Shown here: piece after piece, positions 36,480 through 48,025 of the stretch
How the letters are laid out: each line of letters begins with the position of its first letter
Position numbering within the stretch: position 1 is the stretch's first letter
Assembly (NCBI GenBank): GCA_012960115.1
Contig: DUBX01000045.1
Span: 79,929 to 135,395 of the forward strand
Direction of reading: 5' to 3'
Length of the DNA stretch: 55,467 nucleotides
From: Porticoccaceae bacterium
GTDB lineage: Bacteria > Pseudomonadota > Gammaproteobacteria > Pseudomonadales > Porticoccaceae
The notes under the pieces: generated by a model
What the model saw: the letters and a program-made list of their open reading frames with translations, nothing else
Database searches by the model: none
What the model was told of the DNA's origin: nothing
Program-made: the position numbers and the translations under genes

Positions 36480-38015
36480 CTAGTTAACATTTTCGAATCG
36501 TTTTCTTTGGTTCGACGATGGTATACCCATGCCTTCTCTATATTTGGCAACAGTCCTTCGTGCCACGTGGATACCTTGTTCTTCAAGAAGAACCATTAAC
36601 TTATTATCACTTAATGGTTTCGATGTTTTTTCGGTGCTAATAAGAATCTTCAGGATAGCGCAAACCGCTGTCGATGAACACTCTCCTCCTCCGACTGTAC
36701 TTACGTGACTGGAAAAAAAATACTTTAGTTCAAAAATTCCCCGCGGCGTTGCTAGATACTTATTGGTAGTGACTCGTGAAATAGTTGACTCGTGGAGATC
36801 TAGTTTGATGGCGATATCTGATAGAACCATCGGTTTCATGCCTATTGCGCCATGGTCTAAAAACCCTTGCTGTAACTCAACAATGGAAATAGAAACTCGC
36901 ATTAAGGTGTCATTTCTGCTCTCTAGGCTGCGCAGAAACCATTTTGCTTCGGCAAGGTTATCTTTTAGAAATTGGTTTTGTTTACTATCGTCCGACCGTT
37001 TTATTAAGTTGGAATAAAGGTCATTGATTTTTAGGCGAGGCGCATTGCCATCGTTAAGCTTGACTCGCCAGCGGCCGGAGATTTTTTCTACGTAGGCATC
37101 GGGTACAATATATTCAGCCTGGTTAACGGTTAAGGCCTCACCAGGCCTAGGATTAAGGCTGCGAATTAGCTTTAATCCCCCTTGAAGGTCTTCTTGGCTA
37201 TAGCGTGTTTTCTTGGCAAGATTGGTTAAATCAATCGACGCAATATCTTGTAAAAACTCAGAGGCTAGTCTAATAGCCTGATTTCTGTAGGGTGTGTCTA
37301 AGGATAGTTGTTGAAGCTGGATGATTAAACATTCACATATGTCTCGTGCAAACACCCCCGGAGGATCAAACTGCTGTAAACGATGCAGTACAGCCACCAA
37401 CTCATCTTCCTCGACAGAATCTTGTGCGTTTCCACTTATAGTAGAAGAGGCGATATCAGCAAGGTCTTCACTAATGAACCCAGAGGGACTAATAGAGTCG
37501 ATATAAGCTTCAGCAATCTCTCGGTCACGGTCTGAGAAGGGAGTAAGGTTGAGTTGCCACGCTAAGTGGTCTTGGAGTGACTCGGTTACCGTGTAAACCT
37601 GCTCCCAATCACCTCCAGAGGCACCACTGGAGACCTGCATGGTAGGGCTGTAGACTTCGTCCCAATTAGCGTCGACGGGCAAATCTTGAGGTCTTTCAGC
37701 CTGCCAAGTGTCATCTAACTCAGTTTCGGTAACAGCTTTGTCGGTGGCATCAACTGCAGTTTGACGCAGATTGCCGTCGTCTGCGTTCAAGTCAACGGCA
37801 ACAGTATCATTTGGGGCTGATGAATCCTGGTGTTGCTCAGTATTAGTAGCGCTAGTATTGTCGTCGTCTATTTCAAGCAAAGGATTGCTATAGACCTGTT
37901 CAATGATTTCTTGATGCAATTCAATTGTGGATAGTTGCAGTAGCTTGATGGCCTGTTGCAGTTGCGGGGTCATAGTCAGCTGCTGACTAATCTTTAATTG
38001 CAGGCCTGGACGCAT
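36480..38015 (-). CDS. rpoN: RNA polymerase sigma-54 factor RpoN
   Basis: A full-length 511-residue sigma-54. The N-terminal activator region (LQLKISQQLTMTPQLQQAI), an acidic region II (about 50-125), the core-binding region III, a helix-turn-helix (SDIAIKLDLHESTISRVT) and the C-terminal RpoN box (ARRTVAKYRE, about 485-494) are all present. It needs enhancer-binding activators, none of which is in the window. It leads the hpf-ptsN-rapZ-npr cluster behind lptB. Confidence 0.97.
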   Translation of the reverse strand: MRPGLQLKISQQLTMTPQLQQAIKLLQLSTIELHQEIIEQVYSNPLLEIDDDNTSATNTEQHQDSSAPNDTVAVDLNADDGNLRQTAVDATDKAVTETELDDTWQAERPQDLPVDANWDEVYSPTMQVSSGASGGDWEQVYTVTESLQDHLAWQLNLTPFSDRDREIAEAYIDSISPSGFISEDLADIASSTISGNAQDSVEEDELVAVLHRLQQFDPPGVFARDICECLIIQLQQLSLDTPYRNQAIRLASEFLQDIASIDLTNLAKKTRYSQEDLQGGLKLIRSLNPRPGEALTVNQAEYIVPDAYVEKISGRWRVKLNDGNAPRLKINDLYSNLIKRSDDSKQNQFLKDNLAEAKWFLRSLESRNDTLMRVSISIVELQQGFLDHGAIGMKPMVLSDIAIKLDLHESTISRVTTNKYLATPRGIFELKYFFSSHVSTVGGGECSSTAVCAILKILISTEKTSKPLSDNKLMVLLEEQGIHVARRTVAKYREGMGIPSSNQRKRFENVN

Positions 38016-38103
38016 AGAAAGGTTATCTAAAATATATTCTGAGATGCAATTTTAGTGCCGAAAGACATTGTCTGGCAATCACTTAACCCTAAAAATACTG
38101 CCT

Positions 38104-38829
38104 TTACAGTGTAAAATGTTCTCCAAGATAGGTTTTTCTTACTTTTTCGTCATTTAATATGTGATCAGTGGTACCTTCTGCAATGATATTACCTTCACCG
38201 ACGATATAAGCATGCTCACAAATATCAAGTGTTTCCCTAACATTATGGTCGGTTATTAGCACACCAATACCTTTATCCCGGAGATGACGAATGATGTTTT
38301 TAATATCATTTACAGAAATAGGGTCAACACCGGCAAAGGGCTCATCGAGTAGAATAAATTGGGGGTCAGCTGCTAAAGCTCTGGCAATCTCAACCCTTCG
38401 ACGCTCGCCACCAGACAAGCTCATGCCGGTATGATCAGAAAGGTGTGAAATGTGGAACTCATTAAGTAATTCTTCGAGAATATTGTTGCGCTGATGACGT
38501 GTGAGTGTTTTGCGGGTTTCCAGAATTGCCAAGATATTGTCTTTGACGCTTAAGGTTCTAAAAATTGATGGTTCCTGGGGTAGATATCCTAAGCCCTTTC
38601 GCGCCCGACCGTGCATGGGCAGATTTGTAATATCTTGCTGATCGATGCTGATTGTCCCTCCATCTTGGGATACTAACCCTATAATCATATAAAAACAGGT
38701 AGTCTTGCCCGCACCGTTTGGTCCAAGTAGCCCCACTATTTCACCTTGCTTTACTGATAACGAAATATCTTTAACCACGGGCCTTTTAGCGTAAAATTTG
38801 GCTAAATTTCGAGCTTCTAAAACAGCCAT
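38104..38829 (-). CDS. lptB: LPS export ATPase LptB
   Basis: A 241-residue ABC ATPase. Walker [10 protein letters not shown] near 36, Q-loop LPQEPSIFR, signature LSGGERRR, Walker [13 protein letters not shown] and the H-loop His in [10 protein letters not shown] match LptB exactly. With LptF and LptG (not in the window) and LptC it extracts LPS from the inner membrane. It begins two bases after lptA and precedes rpoN by 88 bases. Confidence 0.96.
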   Translation of the reverse strand: MAVLEARNLAKFYAKRPVVKDISLSVKQGEIVGLLGPNGAGKTTCFYMIIGLVSQDGGTISIDQQDITNLPMHGRARKGLGYLPQEPSIFRTLSVKDNILAILETRKTLTRHQRNNILEELLNEFHISHLSDHTGMSLSGGERRRVEIARALAADPQFILLDEPFAGVDPISVNDIKNIIRHLRDKGIGVLITDHNVRETLDICEHAYIVGEGNIIAEGTTDHILNDEKVRKTYLGEHFTL

Positions 38830-38831
38830 TA

Positions 38832-39404
38832 TTAAACTTCCTCCAACTGTTGTCCTGTCTTCCCTTGAGGCTCGAAAGCGGGAGGCTCGGGCCGAGTGCT
38901 TTGGGTGAACGGAGGGATCACCAGCTGAATACGTTTTTGTCCACCTAAATCATCACCTTTGGCTTTCCATGTCCCATCTTTCAGGTCATAGTTAATGGAA
39001 TCACCCTTGATAAATGTACCATTGCGCGTTAGCGAGGCATTAGTTTTTAAGTTAATGATATCTTCAGCAAGCTGATATTCAATGGTCTCGGCGCGCGCAA
39101 ACATGCTGGTTTGATCCGTAGCGGATTCCTGTGTATAGCTTGCAGGTAAACCTGTGCAAAAAATTCGACTTACCTTGTTGTTTTGGTAATAAATAGTGAC
39201 TTCGTCGGCAGCAATGATGATGGAGCCCTGCTTAATGATCACATTCCCTCGATACTTTGTTAGCCCCGATGCTTCAATGAATTCGGCAGAATCGGCATCA
39301 ATTTCGATGGGTTCGTTATGATCAGGCGAAATGGCGAGTGATAGGCAGCAATGTGCAAATAACAGCGCCGCACACAGTCTTTTAAATAGCATCGTGAACT
39401 CCAT
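38832..39404 (-). CDS. lptA: LPS transport periplasmic protein LptA
   Basis: A 190-residue protein with a signal peptide (about 5-25, [19 protein letters not shown]) and a beta-jellyroll LptA/OstA domain (about 30-150; [32 protein letters not shown]). It forms the periplasmic bridge for LPS between LptC and LptD. A Pro-rich C-terminal tail (about 160-185) is longer than in E. coli. The start overlaps the lptC end; ATG codons at 39404 and 39392 are both possible. Confidence 0.93.
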   Translation of the reverse strand: MEFTMLFKRLCAALLFAHCCLSLAISPDHNEPIEIDADSAEFIEASGLTKYRGNVIIKQGSIIIAADEVTIYYQNNKVSRIFCTGLPASYTQESATDQTSMFARAETIEYQLAEDIINLKTNASLTRNGTFIKGDSINYDLKDGTWKAKGDDLGGQKRIQLVIPPFTQSTRPEPPAFEPQGKTGQQLEEV

Positions 39405-39957
39405 GCACCTTAGATTTAATGGTAAATAAGTTTTTATTGAGATCGCCCACTAAGCCTTTACCTATGAGGGATGATTGCATAGTTTTGAGGGTAAAGTTAT
39501 CCTCTGTTGAGATAATCATTTCCGCTGGCTGATATTCTAAGCTGGTTGATGTTAGGGTCTTTTCTTGTTCAGTTCCGGTGATCACCGCCTTTACATTGCC
39601 TAGCAAAGATAGCCGGTCTCCAGTGCCAGACAGGGTACCAAAGTCAGCTAGAAAAGCGACACCCTTGCCCTTATTATTTGCCCCCTTAGGCAGGGCAATA
39701 AATCGAGGTTGAGTCAATTCAAGTCGAGAGTCGCCTGAGAATAATTGCATTTTTGGCGAGGTAAGTAGAAATAGTTGCTCTCCCGTAGCCGAGAACCGTT
39801 GGCTGGTAATGGACGCCATATAGCTGTCCACTTGTCTTTGTTGAACACGATTGGCGTTATTGGTACGCATAAAGGATTCTGGTGGAGAGTCCCAAACGAG
39901 TAAAAACCAGCCAATAATTATCAGCAAGGCCGTGCCTATAAAAGATTGGCGAATCAT
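39382..39957 (-). CDS. lptC: LPS transport bitopic protein LptC
   Basis: A 191-residue protein with one N-terminal membrane segment (about 7-23) and a periplasmic OstA-like beta domain containing FSATGEQLFLLTSPKMQLF and SLLGNVKAVI. It passes LPS from the LptBFG pump to LptA. It overlaps both kdsC (ATGA) upstream and lptA downstream, so the run is tightly coupled. Confidence 0.92.
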   Translation of the reverse strand: MIRQSFIGTALLIIIGWFLLVWDSPPESFMRTNNANRVQQRQVDSYMASITSQRFSATGEQLFLLTSPKMQLFSGDSRLELTQPRFIALPKGANNKGKGVAFLADFGTLSGTGDRLSLLGNVKAVITGTEQEKTLTSTSLEYQPAEMIISTEDNFTLKTMQSSLIGKGLVGDLNKNLFTIKSKVHGVHDAI

Positions 39958-40490
39958 TGAAACTGTTCCAGGAGGCGGGCAAGATTGTTTTGGCAGGACA
40001 GTAGCATTTCTGCAACTTCCCGCACCGCTCCTTCACCACCTTTTTTGGTGGTTTGCCAGTCAGCGGCAGATTTTAATATAGCACTACCGTTAGCTACAGT
40101 GATGCCTAAACCTACTTTTTTGATAACCGCAAGATCTGGTAGATCATCTCCCACAAAAGCAATTTCATCCAAATTCAAGTCTGCAGTAAGCATTAGTTCG
40201 TTGAGCGCAGTTAGCTTATCTTCTCTACCCTGTATTACAGGGTTTATACCTAATTCGGTTGCTCGTCGTTGCAGCAGCTCAGATACTCGGCCTGTGATAA
40301 TGCCCACTTGTATTCCGCCTTGTTGGAGCAGCTTGATACCTAGGCCATCCTGTATATTAAAGGCCTTCATTTCTTCGCCGTTATTACCATAATAGAGCCG
40401 CCCATCGGTGAGAACGCCATCTACATCTAGCAGTAATAGTTTTATTTTTTTTGCAGCAGAGCTTATTGATTCAGACGGTAGATTAGACAC
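39954..40490 (-). CDS. kdsC: 3-deoxy-D-manno-octulosonate-8-phosphate phosphatase KdsC
   Basis: A 178-residue HAD phosphatase of the small C0 type. The nucleophile motif LLLLDVDGVLTDG at 18-30, the Ser/Thr loop GIITGRVSE and the Asp pair VGDDLPDL are present. It makes Kdo from Kdo-8-phosphate for LPS inner core synthesis, as a tetramer. The start abuts kdsD and the end overlaps lptC. Confidence 0.96.
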   Translation of the reverse strand: MSNLPSESISSAAKKIKLLLLDVDGVLTDGRLYYGNNGEEMKAFNIQDGLGIKLLQQGGIQVGIITGRVSELLQRRATELGINPVIQGREDKLTALNELMLTADLNLDEIAFVGDDLPDLAVIKKVGLGITVANGSAILKSAADWQTTKKGGEGAVREVAEMLLSCQNNLARLLEQFQ

Positions 40491-41458
40491 TAGACGACTC
40501 CTGCACGAAGAATGTCATGCATATGCAGCACCCCTGTAGGGCGACCCTTTTCGTCTTCGACGATAAGTGCGGTTATGGAGGTCGACTCCATAATGGTTAG
40601 GGCTTCAACAGCCAGCATATCTTTATTGATTGTTTTTGGCTGTGGAGACATTACCGCGGCCATGGTGGTTGTCGATATATTGAATTTTTGGTCAATTGCA
40701 CGACGCAGATCACCGTCTGTAAAAACGCCTATAAGCGTTTTATCTTTTGAAATAATGGTAGTCATTCCAAACCCTTTTTGAGTCATTTCAATCAGCGCAT
40801 CTTGTAAAGGTTGATCAATCATGACTTTAGGTACGTCCTCATCCTTGTGCATAATGTCACAGACTCGCAACAATAGTTTTCTCCCCAATGCACCGCCGGG
40901 GTGCGAAAATGCAAAATCTTCCGCACTAAATCCTCTGGCTTCCAGGAGAGCTATTGCTAAGGCATCACCCATAACTAAGGTAACTGTAGTGCTCGTCGTT
41001 GGTGCCAGATTTAGGGGGCATGCCTCACTAGTGACAGAAACGTCAAGATGCGCGCAGGCCGCTTGGGATAGCTGAGAGTTAACGTCCCCAGTCATGCTAA
41101 TTAATGGGATGCCTAGACGAATAATTAACGGCAGTAATCTAGTGACTTCGCTGGTGCTGCCAGAGTTTGAAATAGCAATCACAACATCGGCTTTCGTGAT
41201 CATGCCTAGGTCACCATGGCTGGCTTCTCCAGGATGAACAAAAAACGCAGGCGTGCCGGTACTTGCGAGAGTCGCCGCAATTTTATTGCCAATATGGCCT
41301 GACTTGCCCATGCCAGTTACGACCACTCTACCTTGGCAAGTCAAAATAGTTTCACAGGCAAGCACAAAATTTTGATTGATCCGTGGAGTTAATTGACTAA
41401 CTGCTTTGGCTTCCAGCTCAACAGTGCGAAGGCCTGAGGTAATAAAATCTGTCATCAA
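40490..41458 (-). CDS. kdsD: D-arabinose 5-phosphate isomerase KdsD
   Basis: A 322-residue KpsF/GutQ protein: N-terminal SIS domain (about 40-185; VVTGMGKSGHIGNKIAATLAST, PGEASHGDLGM) and a C-terminal pair of CBS domains (about 205-322; GVFTDGDLRRAID). It interconverts ribulose-5-P and arabinose-5-P, the first step of Kdo synthesis. It overlaps kdsC by one base, and yrbG lies upstream after a 73-base gap. Confidence 0.96.
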   Translation of the reverse strand: MMTDFITSGLRTVELEAKAVSQLTPRINQNFVLACETILTCQGRVVVTGMGKSGHIGNKIAATLASTGTPAFFVHPGEASHGDLGMITKADVVIAISNSGSTSEVTRLLPLIIRLGIPLISMTGDVNSQLSQAACAHLDVSVTSEACPLNLAPTTSTTVTLVMGDALAIALLEARGFSAEDFAFSHPGGALGRKLLLRVCDIMHKDEDVPKVMIDQPLQDALIEMTQKGFGMTTIISKDKTLIGVFTDGDLRRAIDQKFNISTTTMAAVMSPQPKTINKDMLAVEALTIMESTSITALIVEDEKGRPTGVLHMHDILRAGVV

Positions 41459-41531
41459 AGAGTCCGATAGTTATCGTTTTATTAATCTATGTTACGTCAT
41501 TATAGGCCGAAACAGCTTCCTCAAGTAAGCA

Positions 41532-42524
41532 TTAGCTAGCGGTCAGTGACGACCATAACACTACATAGTAGAGGGCATAGCTGGTCAATAGGATAACACC
41601 AACAAATTTGGACAAGCGCGCAACGCTTTCCACATGACGATTTCTTCGCACTGTCCAACCGACCAAGCCAATCATTAACAGCGTCATCACTAGCAATGAC
41701 AAATAGTCACGGCTAAATACATCACTGGGAAGTGCTATTGGTGCGATACCTCCAGCAGTTGTCATGACAAGTAGAAGATTAAAAAGATTTGAGCCGAATA
41801 TATTACCTACGGCGATATCATGATGCCCCTTTGTTGCGCTTACTATTGAGGCTGCCAGTTCTGGCAGGCTAGTGCCGATGGCAACTATCGTCAAACCTAC
41901 AATTAAATCACTAACACCGAAAAAATGGGCAATAGAAGTTGCCCCCCAAACCGTTACTTCCGCACTTAACAGTAGAATTGCTAACCCTAGCAACAGCCAC
42001 AAGCCAGATGTTTTCATTGAGACATCAGTTGTAGTGTTAACATTATCTGCCACTGCCCAATCTGGGGTATTTTTTTTGTACTTCACCATAATGGCTATTA
42101 TAGGTATCACCATTAAACCAAGGGCAATGCTTTCTCCACGATTTAGCTGCCCGTCATAGAGGCATAGTCCCGCTAAGATGGTAATTAATAGCAACACGGG
42201 ACTCTCTTCTTTGAGCAAATGAGTCTGCACGGGAAGTGGTGCAACCAATGTGGTGATACCCAACACCAGCCCCATATTGGCAAGGTTAGATCCTAAGGCG
42301 TTACCCACAGCAAGGCCGCCTGCGTTACTAAGGGCAGCATTAATAGAAACGATAATTTCTGGCGCTGAAGTCCCAATAGAGACCACGGTTAAGCCGATGA
42401 TCATGGAGGAAATGCCAAAATTACGGGCCACCCCTACACTGCCCGTGACGAATTTGTCAGCACCCCAAACTAAGCCTAAGAGGCCAGCTAAAAGTGCAAT
42501 TATCGGGAGGTAGATGGTTGACAT
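41532..42524 (-). CDS. yrbG: Calcium/sodium antiporter YrbG
   Basis: From the ATG at 42524 the product has 330 residues, ten or so membrane segments, and two copies of the CaCA alpha-repeat: GLTVVSIGTSAPE and GLTIVAIGTSLPE, each with GNALGSNLANMG or GNIFGSNLFNLL after it. These form the ion-binding core with opposite orientation. The start is chosen because ggaga lies 6 bases upstream; an in-frame ATG at 42548 has none. It is divergent from mlaC. Transport of calcium for sodium is inferred from the family. Confidence 0.92.
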   Translation of the reverse strand: MSTIYLPIIALLAGLLGLVWGADKFVTGSVGVARNFGISSMIIGLTVVSIGTSAPEIIVSINAALSNAGGLAVGNALGSNLANMGLVLGITTLVAPLPVQTHLLKEESPVLLLITILAGLCLYDGQLNRGESIALGLMVIPIIAIMVKYKKNTPDWAVADNVNTTTDVSMKTSGLWLLLGLAILLLSAEVTVWGATSIAHFFGVSDLIVGLTIVAIGTSLPELAASIVSATKGHHDIAVGNIFGSNLFNLLLVMTTAGGIAPIALPSDVFSRDYLSLLVMTLLMIGLVGWTVRRNRHVESVARLSKFVGVILLTSYALYYVVLWSSLTAS

Positions 42525-42572
42525 GGAGTCTCCAAAGGGTACATGCATTGTGTTTATTCAACAGTTGGAGAA

Positions 42573-42581
42573 TGGTATAGT
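42573..42581 (+). promoter_or_regulatory. Candidate extended -10 promoter for mlaC
   Basis: TGG directly before TATAGT (42576-42581) is an extended -10, with only a weak -35. It would give an mlaC leader of about 80 bases, in a gap that otherwise contains no gene. Confidence 0.35.
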
Positions 42582-42667
42582 GCGCGACTGTAAAAGTCAG
42601 TAACGATTAATAAGAATATTTTTTCATTAAATTTATATAAGGAAGAACCTAGTAAAGGATTATTAAG

Positions 42668-43324
42668 ATGGGCAGCATTATGACGAAATTTAAAAAAATC
42701 ATAGGCCGGTTGTGGCTGTGCTTGAGCATTTTAGGTGCGAGCCATACTGTAAATGCTGAGAGTATGCAGCAAAGCGCAAACCTAGAGCAAAACCCTTTTG
42801 ACAATATCGAACAGATGACTACGGAAGTCATAGGTATTATCGCTCAATACAAGGATCAATACCCTAGCAATGAAGCTGTTTATTTTGATGCTTTAGACCG
42901 CTTAATGGGAAAGTATGTCGATTTTAATCGGATTGCTGGCAGAGTCATGGGAGATTACCGTAAAAAGTCCTCTGCAGAGCAGCGTGGTCGGTTTATAACA
43001 TTATTCCGCGAAGGCTTGGTGGAGACTTATGGTCGAGGACTCATGAGTTATGGAGACGAAAAAATTGTGCTGGTTAACCGCAAGGCTTTAAAGCCTAAAG
43101 TCAGGGTAATTAAGGTTAGACAGCAAATTCGCAGTGAAGTGGCGGTTTATCCGTTGGAGTATTGGGTGGCTCGCAAAAAGACAGGCGAGTGGAAGGTGAT
43201 CAATGTGGTTTTAAATGGCATTAATTTGGAATCAATTTTTAAAAGTCAATTTAAAAAGGCGGCGCAAAGGTCATCTGGTAAGCTCGATAAGGTTGTTGAT
43301 AACTGGCTGAAGAGTGCTGATTAA
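42668..43324 (+). CDS. mlaC: Phospholipid-shuttle periplasmic protein MlaC
   Basis: A 218-residue MlaC/Ttg2D. A signal peptide (about 5-29, ending near VNA) precedes the lipid-binding domain with NPFDNIEQMT, DRLMGKYVDFNRIAGRVMG and WKVINVVLNGINL. MlaC carries phospholipids between the MlaFEDB complex and MlaA. An aaagga Shine-Dalgarno precedes the ATG by 7 bases. Unusually the mlaF, mlaE and mlaD genes expected upstream and mlaB downstream are all absent here; yrbG lies directly upstream in divergent orientation. Confidence 0.93.
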   Translation: MGSIMTKFKKIIGRLWLCLSILGASHTVNAESMQQSANLEQNPFDNIEQMTTEVIGIIAQYKDQYPSNEAVYFDALDRLMGKYVDFNRIAGRVMGDYRKKSSAEQRGRFITLFREGLVETYGRGLMSYGDEKIVLVNRKALKPKVRVIKVRQQIRSEVAVYPLEYWVARKKTGEWKVINVVLNGINLESIFKSQFKKAAQRSSGKLDKVVDNWLKSAD

Positions 43325-43368
43325 CGCAGTGTCGCTAGGCGCTGTATGTGTTTTATGTGAGTAAAAAA

Positions 43369-43608
43369 ATGAATTCTGAAGACGTTACAACACTATTAGA
43401 AAATACGCTCTCTGACTGTCAAATTGAAGTGGATAGCCAAGGCAGTCATTTCAATGTTCTTGTAGTGGGTGATTTATTTGAAGGCAAGCGTGCGGTTCAG
43501 CGACAGCAGCTAATTTACGCTGTTTTAAATGAGTGTATTTCCTCTGGCGCGATTCACGCGGTCAATATGAAGTTGTTCACTCCCCAAGAATGGCTGCATC
43601 GAACCTAA
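43369..43608 (+). CDS. ibaG: BolA family protein IbaG
   Basis: From the ATG at 43369 the product has 79 residues, the length of IbaG/YrbA. The conserved Cys in the N-terminal helix (LSDCQIEV) and histidines (SHFNVLVVG, GAIHAVNMKLFTPQEW) match the BolA fold, which binds 2Fe-2S with monothiol glutaredoxin. An earlier GTG at 43348 would overlap no regulatory signal and is less likely. Position between mlaC and murA is the usual one. Confidence 0.92.
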   Translation: MNSEDVTTLLENTLSDCQIEVDSQGSHFNVLVVGDLFEGKRAVQRQQLIYAVLNECISSGAIHAVNMKLFTPQEWLHRT

Positions 43609-43671
43609 TAGAAACAGGGTGTGATGTAGGCGTTTGTTTTGGTGTAATGTGAGTTCTCTATTTTAAGGTGA

Positions 43672-44937
<1,266 letters not shown>

Positions 44938-44978
44938 ATAAAAATCGATAAAATTCATTATTTGGTTGAAGAATTATC

Positions 44979-45608
44979 ATGACACAGATCACATTGGCGT
45001 TGACTAAGGGGCGCCTTTTAAAGGAAACACTTCCCTTACTAGCTGCGGCGGGAATTGTTCCAGCGGAAGATGTTTTTTCTAGTCGAAAATTAGTCTTTCA
45101 GACAAATCGTCAAGGCGTAAGGTTATTAATCTTGCGCGGTTCAGATGTACCCACTTATATTCAATTTGGGGCGGCAGATATTGGGGTCGCAGGGAAAGAT
45201 ATGCTTTTAGAGCATCAGGGTGACGGTTATTACGAGCCCTTAGATCTTGGGATTGCTCGTTGTAAAATTATGACTGCGGTTACGAAAGGCGCTTTTGAGC
45301 AAAAGGGTCGACTAAGAGTCGCAACTAAGTATATCAATGTGGCTCGCCAATTTTATGCGGAGCAGGGTAGACAAGCAGATCTTATTAAGCTTTATGGTGC
45401 TATGGAGCTCGCGCCTATTCTAGATTTAGCCCATGAAATCGTCGATATAGTAGACACTGGTAATACACTGAAAGCTAATGGTTTAGAGGCTCGAGACGAA
45501 ATAGCTGATATTAGCGCTCGATTGATTGTGAATAAGGCCGCTATGAAAACTAAGTTTTCTGAGATTCAGGCTATTGTAGATGCCCTTGCAGAGGTCGTTG
45601 AAAAATGA
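44979..45608 (+). CDS. hisG: ATP phosphoribosyltransferase catalytic subunit, short form HisG
   Basis: A 209-residue short-form HisG lacking the C-terminal ACT-like regulatory domain. The core shows [24 protein letters not shown] and the PRPP loop [17 protein letters not shown]. The short form works only as a hetero-octamer with HisZ, which is not in the window. It starts histidine synthesis and overlaps hisD by four bases (ATGA). Confidence 0.96.
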   Translation: MTQITLALTKGRLLKETLPLLAAAGIVPAEDVFSSRKLVFQTNRQGVRLLILRGSDVPTYIQFGAADIGVAGKDMLLEHQGDGYYEPLDLGIARCKIMTAVTKGAFEQKGRLRVATKYINVARQFYAEQGRQADLIKLYGAMELAPILDLAHEIVDIVDTGNTLKANGLEARDEIADISARLIVNKAAMKTKFSEIQAIVDALAEVVEK

Positions 45609-46924
45609 CTGCACCGCCAGCGTTTTGTCAGATTACGAAGCTAAACGCGAATGACGACGGATTTTTGTCTGCTCTGTCTGCTCTCACGTCGTGGGATGAG
45701 GCTAACAATAGCAGTATTGAAAAGATTGTCGCTGACATAGTGAGCGATGTTCGCATTAATGGTGATAAAGCACTCATTGCGTACACCAACCGTTTTGATC
45801 GTCGTGAATGTAAGGGCGTGAATGAGTTGTGTGTGACTCCAGATGAGCTCCAGAAAGCCTTAGTTTCAATCGATATAAAGACTCGCCTTGCCTTGGAGCA
45901 GGCCGCGCAACGAATCAAAGATTATCATGCTCACCAGTTGCAGGAGTCATGGCAATACCAAGAGCAAAACGGCACCATGCTTGGTCAGCAGGTAACGCCT
46001 TTGGAGCGTGTTGGTATCTATGTGCCTGGCGGCAAAGCTAGCTATCCATCATCGGTACTGATGAACGCCATTCCGGCTCGGGTTGCCGGAGTTGAAGAGA
46101 TAATCATGATGGTCCCAGCTCCTGATGGAGCGCTTAGTCCAATTGTATTAGCGGCAGCAGCGATTGCTAGTGTTGATCGGGTTTATACGGTTGGTGGGGC
46201 TCAAGCAATAGCGGCTTTAGCTTATGGTACGGAAACGGTCTCAAAGGTTGATAAAATTGTAGGCCCAGGTAATAGCTATGTGGCGGCCGCTAAGCGTTTT
46301 GTTTTTGGGGCAGTGGGGATAGACATGGTCGCGGGGCCCAGTGAAATATTAGTTATCTGTGATGGCAAGACTGACCCTGACTGGATTGCGATGGATCTAT
46401 TTTCTCAAGCCGAACATGATGAAGAGGCGCAGTCAATCCTCATCGCTTGGGACTCAGACTTTATCGATGTCGTGCATGCGAGTATGAGCAAATTGTTACC
46501 GACTATGGAGCGCAGAGATATTATAGCTAAATCTTTGGCAAACCGAGGGGCGCTGATCCAGGTTGCTGATGCGAAACAGGCAGTGGAAATATCCAATCAT
46601 ATTGCACCAGAGCATCTAGAGTTGTCGGTAGAAAACCCAAAATCTTGGTTGTCAGATATCCGCAATGCGGGCGCTATTTTTATGGGCCGTTATACTGCGG
46701 AGGCCTTGGGAGATTATTGTGCCGGACCAAATCATGTGCTTCCTACTTCAGTGACATCTCGTTTTTCTTCGCCATTGGGGGTGTATGATTTCCAAAAACG
46801 TAGCTCGCTCATTTATTGTTCTAAACAGGGCGCGTCTGAACTGGGAAAGATCGCTTCCACCTTAGCGCGTGGTGAATCATTGAGTGCCCATGCACGATCG
46901 GCAGAATATCGTATTAAAGATTGA
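45605..46924 (+). CDS. hisD: Histidinol dehydrogenase HisD
   Basis: A 439-residue HisD, the usual length. Family signature [13 protein letters not shown], zinc-binding [10 protein letters not shown], and catalytic Glu-His in IAPEHLEL are all clear. It oxidises histidinol to histidine in two NAD-dependent steps. It overlaps hisG (ATGA) and precedes hisC by 33 bases, the Pseudomonas-type hisGDC arrangement. Confidence 0.97.
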   Translation: MTAPPAFCQITKLNANDDGFLSALSALTSWDEANNSSIEKIVADIVSDVRINGDKALIAYTNRFDRRECKGVNELCVTPDELQKALVSIDIKTRLALEQAAQRIKDYHAHQLQESWQYQEQNGTMLGQQVTPLERVGIYVPGGKASYPSSVLMNAIPARVAGVEEIIMMVPAPDGALSPIVLAAAAIASVDRVYTVGGAQAIAALAYGTETVSKVDKIVGPGNSYVAAAKRFVFGAVGIDMVAGPSEILVICDGKTDPDWIAMDLFSQAEHDEEAQSILIAWDSDFIDVVHASMSKLLPTMERRDIIAKSLANRGALIQVADAKQAVEISNHIAPEHLELSVENPKSWLSDIRNAGAIFMGRYTAEALGDYCAGPNHVLPTSVTSRFSSPLGVYDFQKRSSLIYCSKQGASELGKIASTLARGESLSAHARSAEYRIKD

Positions 46925-46957
46925 ACTTTTAGTTTAGCGTCATAGAGAGACTAGCTA

Positions 46958-48019
46958 ATGAGTAAGTATTGGAGTGATCTTGTAAGGCAGCTTCAGCCCT
47001 ATATCCCTGGGGAGCAGCCGGATATCGCCAACATCACTAAATTGAACACTAATGAGAACCCTTACGGTCCTTCGCCGCAAGTAGCGTTAGCTATTCAAGA
47101 GCTTTTAAATGAGGACTTGCGCCTCTACCCGCCACCCAATGCGGATGAATTAAGGCAGGTTATTGCCGATTACTATCAGCTCGATCCAAAGCAGGTCTTT
47201 CTTGGTAATGGTTCAGACGAAGTTTTGGCTCATATCTTTAACGGATTATTGCAAAAGGCAGAGCCTCTATTATTTCCTGATATCAGTTATAGCTTTTATC
47301 CCGTGTTTTGTCAGCTGTATGGAATATCCTTTGAGCAGATTCCTCTAGCTGAAGATTTATCCTTAGCAGTTGAAGATTACAGTCGACCAAATGGCGGAAT
47401 TATTTTCCCTAACCCTAATGCGCCAACGGGTCGATTGCTCGGATTGGATGCGATTGAACTGTTATTAATAGACAACCCCGATTCGGTTGTCGTGGTAGAT
47501 GAGGCGTATATAGATTTTGGTGGTGAGACAGCAGTGCCATTAATCGAGTTGTACGCCAATCTTCTCATTGTTCAAACTATGTCTAAATCTCGCTCTCTAG
47601 CTGGTATGCGCATTGGTTATGCCATGGGTTCTGTTGATCTAATAGAGGGCTTAGAGCGCATTAAAAATAGCTTTAATTCATATCCACTGGGGCATCTACC
47701 TATCGCCGCTGGCATTGCAGCCTTTAAGGACCAAGAATATTTTGAGGACACCTGTCAGCGTGTCATTGATAGCAGGGATAGGCTGACAAATAACTTACAT
47801 AATCTTGGGTTTGAAGTTGTGCCATCAGCGGGTAATTTTATCTTTGTTCGCCACGTTAAGAGAGCAGCAGAAGAGTTTGCGTTAAGTTTGCGCCAGAATG
47901 GCATCATTGTTAGGCATTTCAAACAGTCTCGTATTGAGCAGTTTTTACGCATTACCATCGGCACTGAAGAGCAAAATGAGCGTTTAGTTAGCGTCTTAAC
48001 CTCCCAGCTAGGGAGCTAG
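46958..48019 (+). CDS. hisC: Histidinol-phosphate aminotransferase HisC
   Basis: A 353-residue PLP-dependent class I/II aminotransferase. [12 protein letters not shown] near 28-39, [24 protein letters not shown] and the PLP-lysine motif [15 protein letters not shown] identify HisC. It converts imidazole acetol phosphate to histidinol phosphate. Its stop is 6 bases from that of the convergent protease gene. Confidence 0.96.
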   Translation: MSKYWSDLVRQLQPYIPGEQPDIANITKLNTNENPYGPSPQVALAIQELLNEDLRLYPPPNADELRQVIADYYQLDPKQVFLGNGSDEVLAHIFNGLLQKAEPLLFPDISYSFYPVFCQLYGISFEQIPLAEDLSLAVEDYSRPNGGIIFPNPNAPTGRLLGLDAIELLLIDNPDSVVVVDEAYIDFGGETAVPLIELYANLLIVQTMSKSRSLAGMRIGYAMGSVDLIEGLERIKNSFNSYPLGHLPIAAGIAAFKDQEYFEDTCQRVIDSRDRLTNNLHNLGFEVVPSAGNFIFVRHVKRAAEEFALSLRQNGIIVRHFKQSRIEQFLRITIGTEEQNERLVSVLTSQLGS

Positions 48020-48025
48020 GATTAA

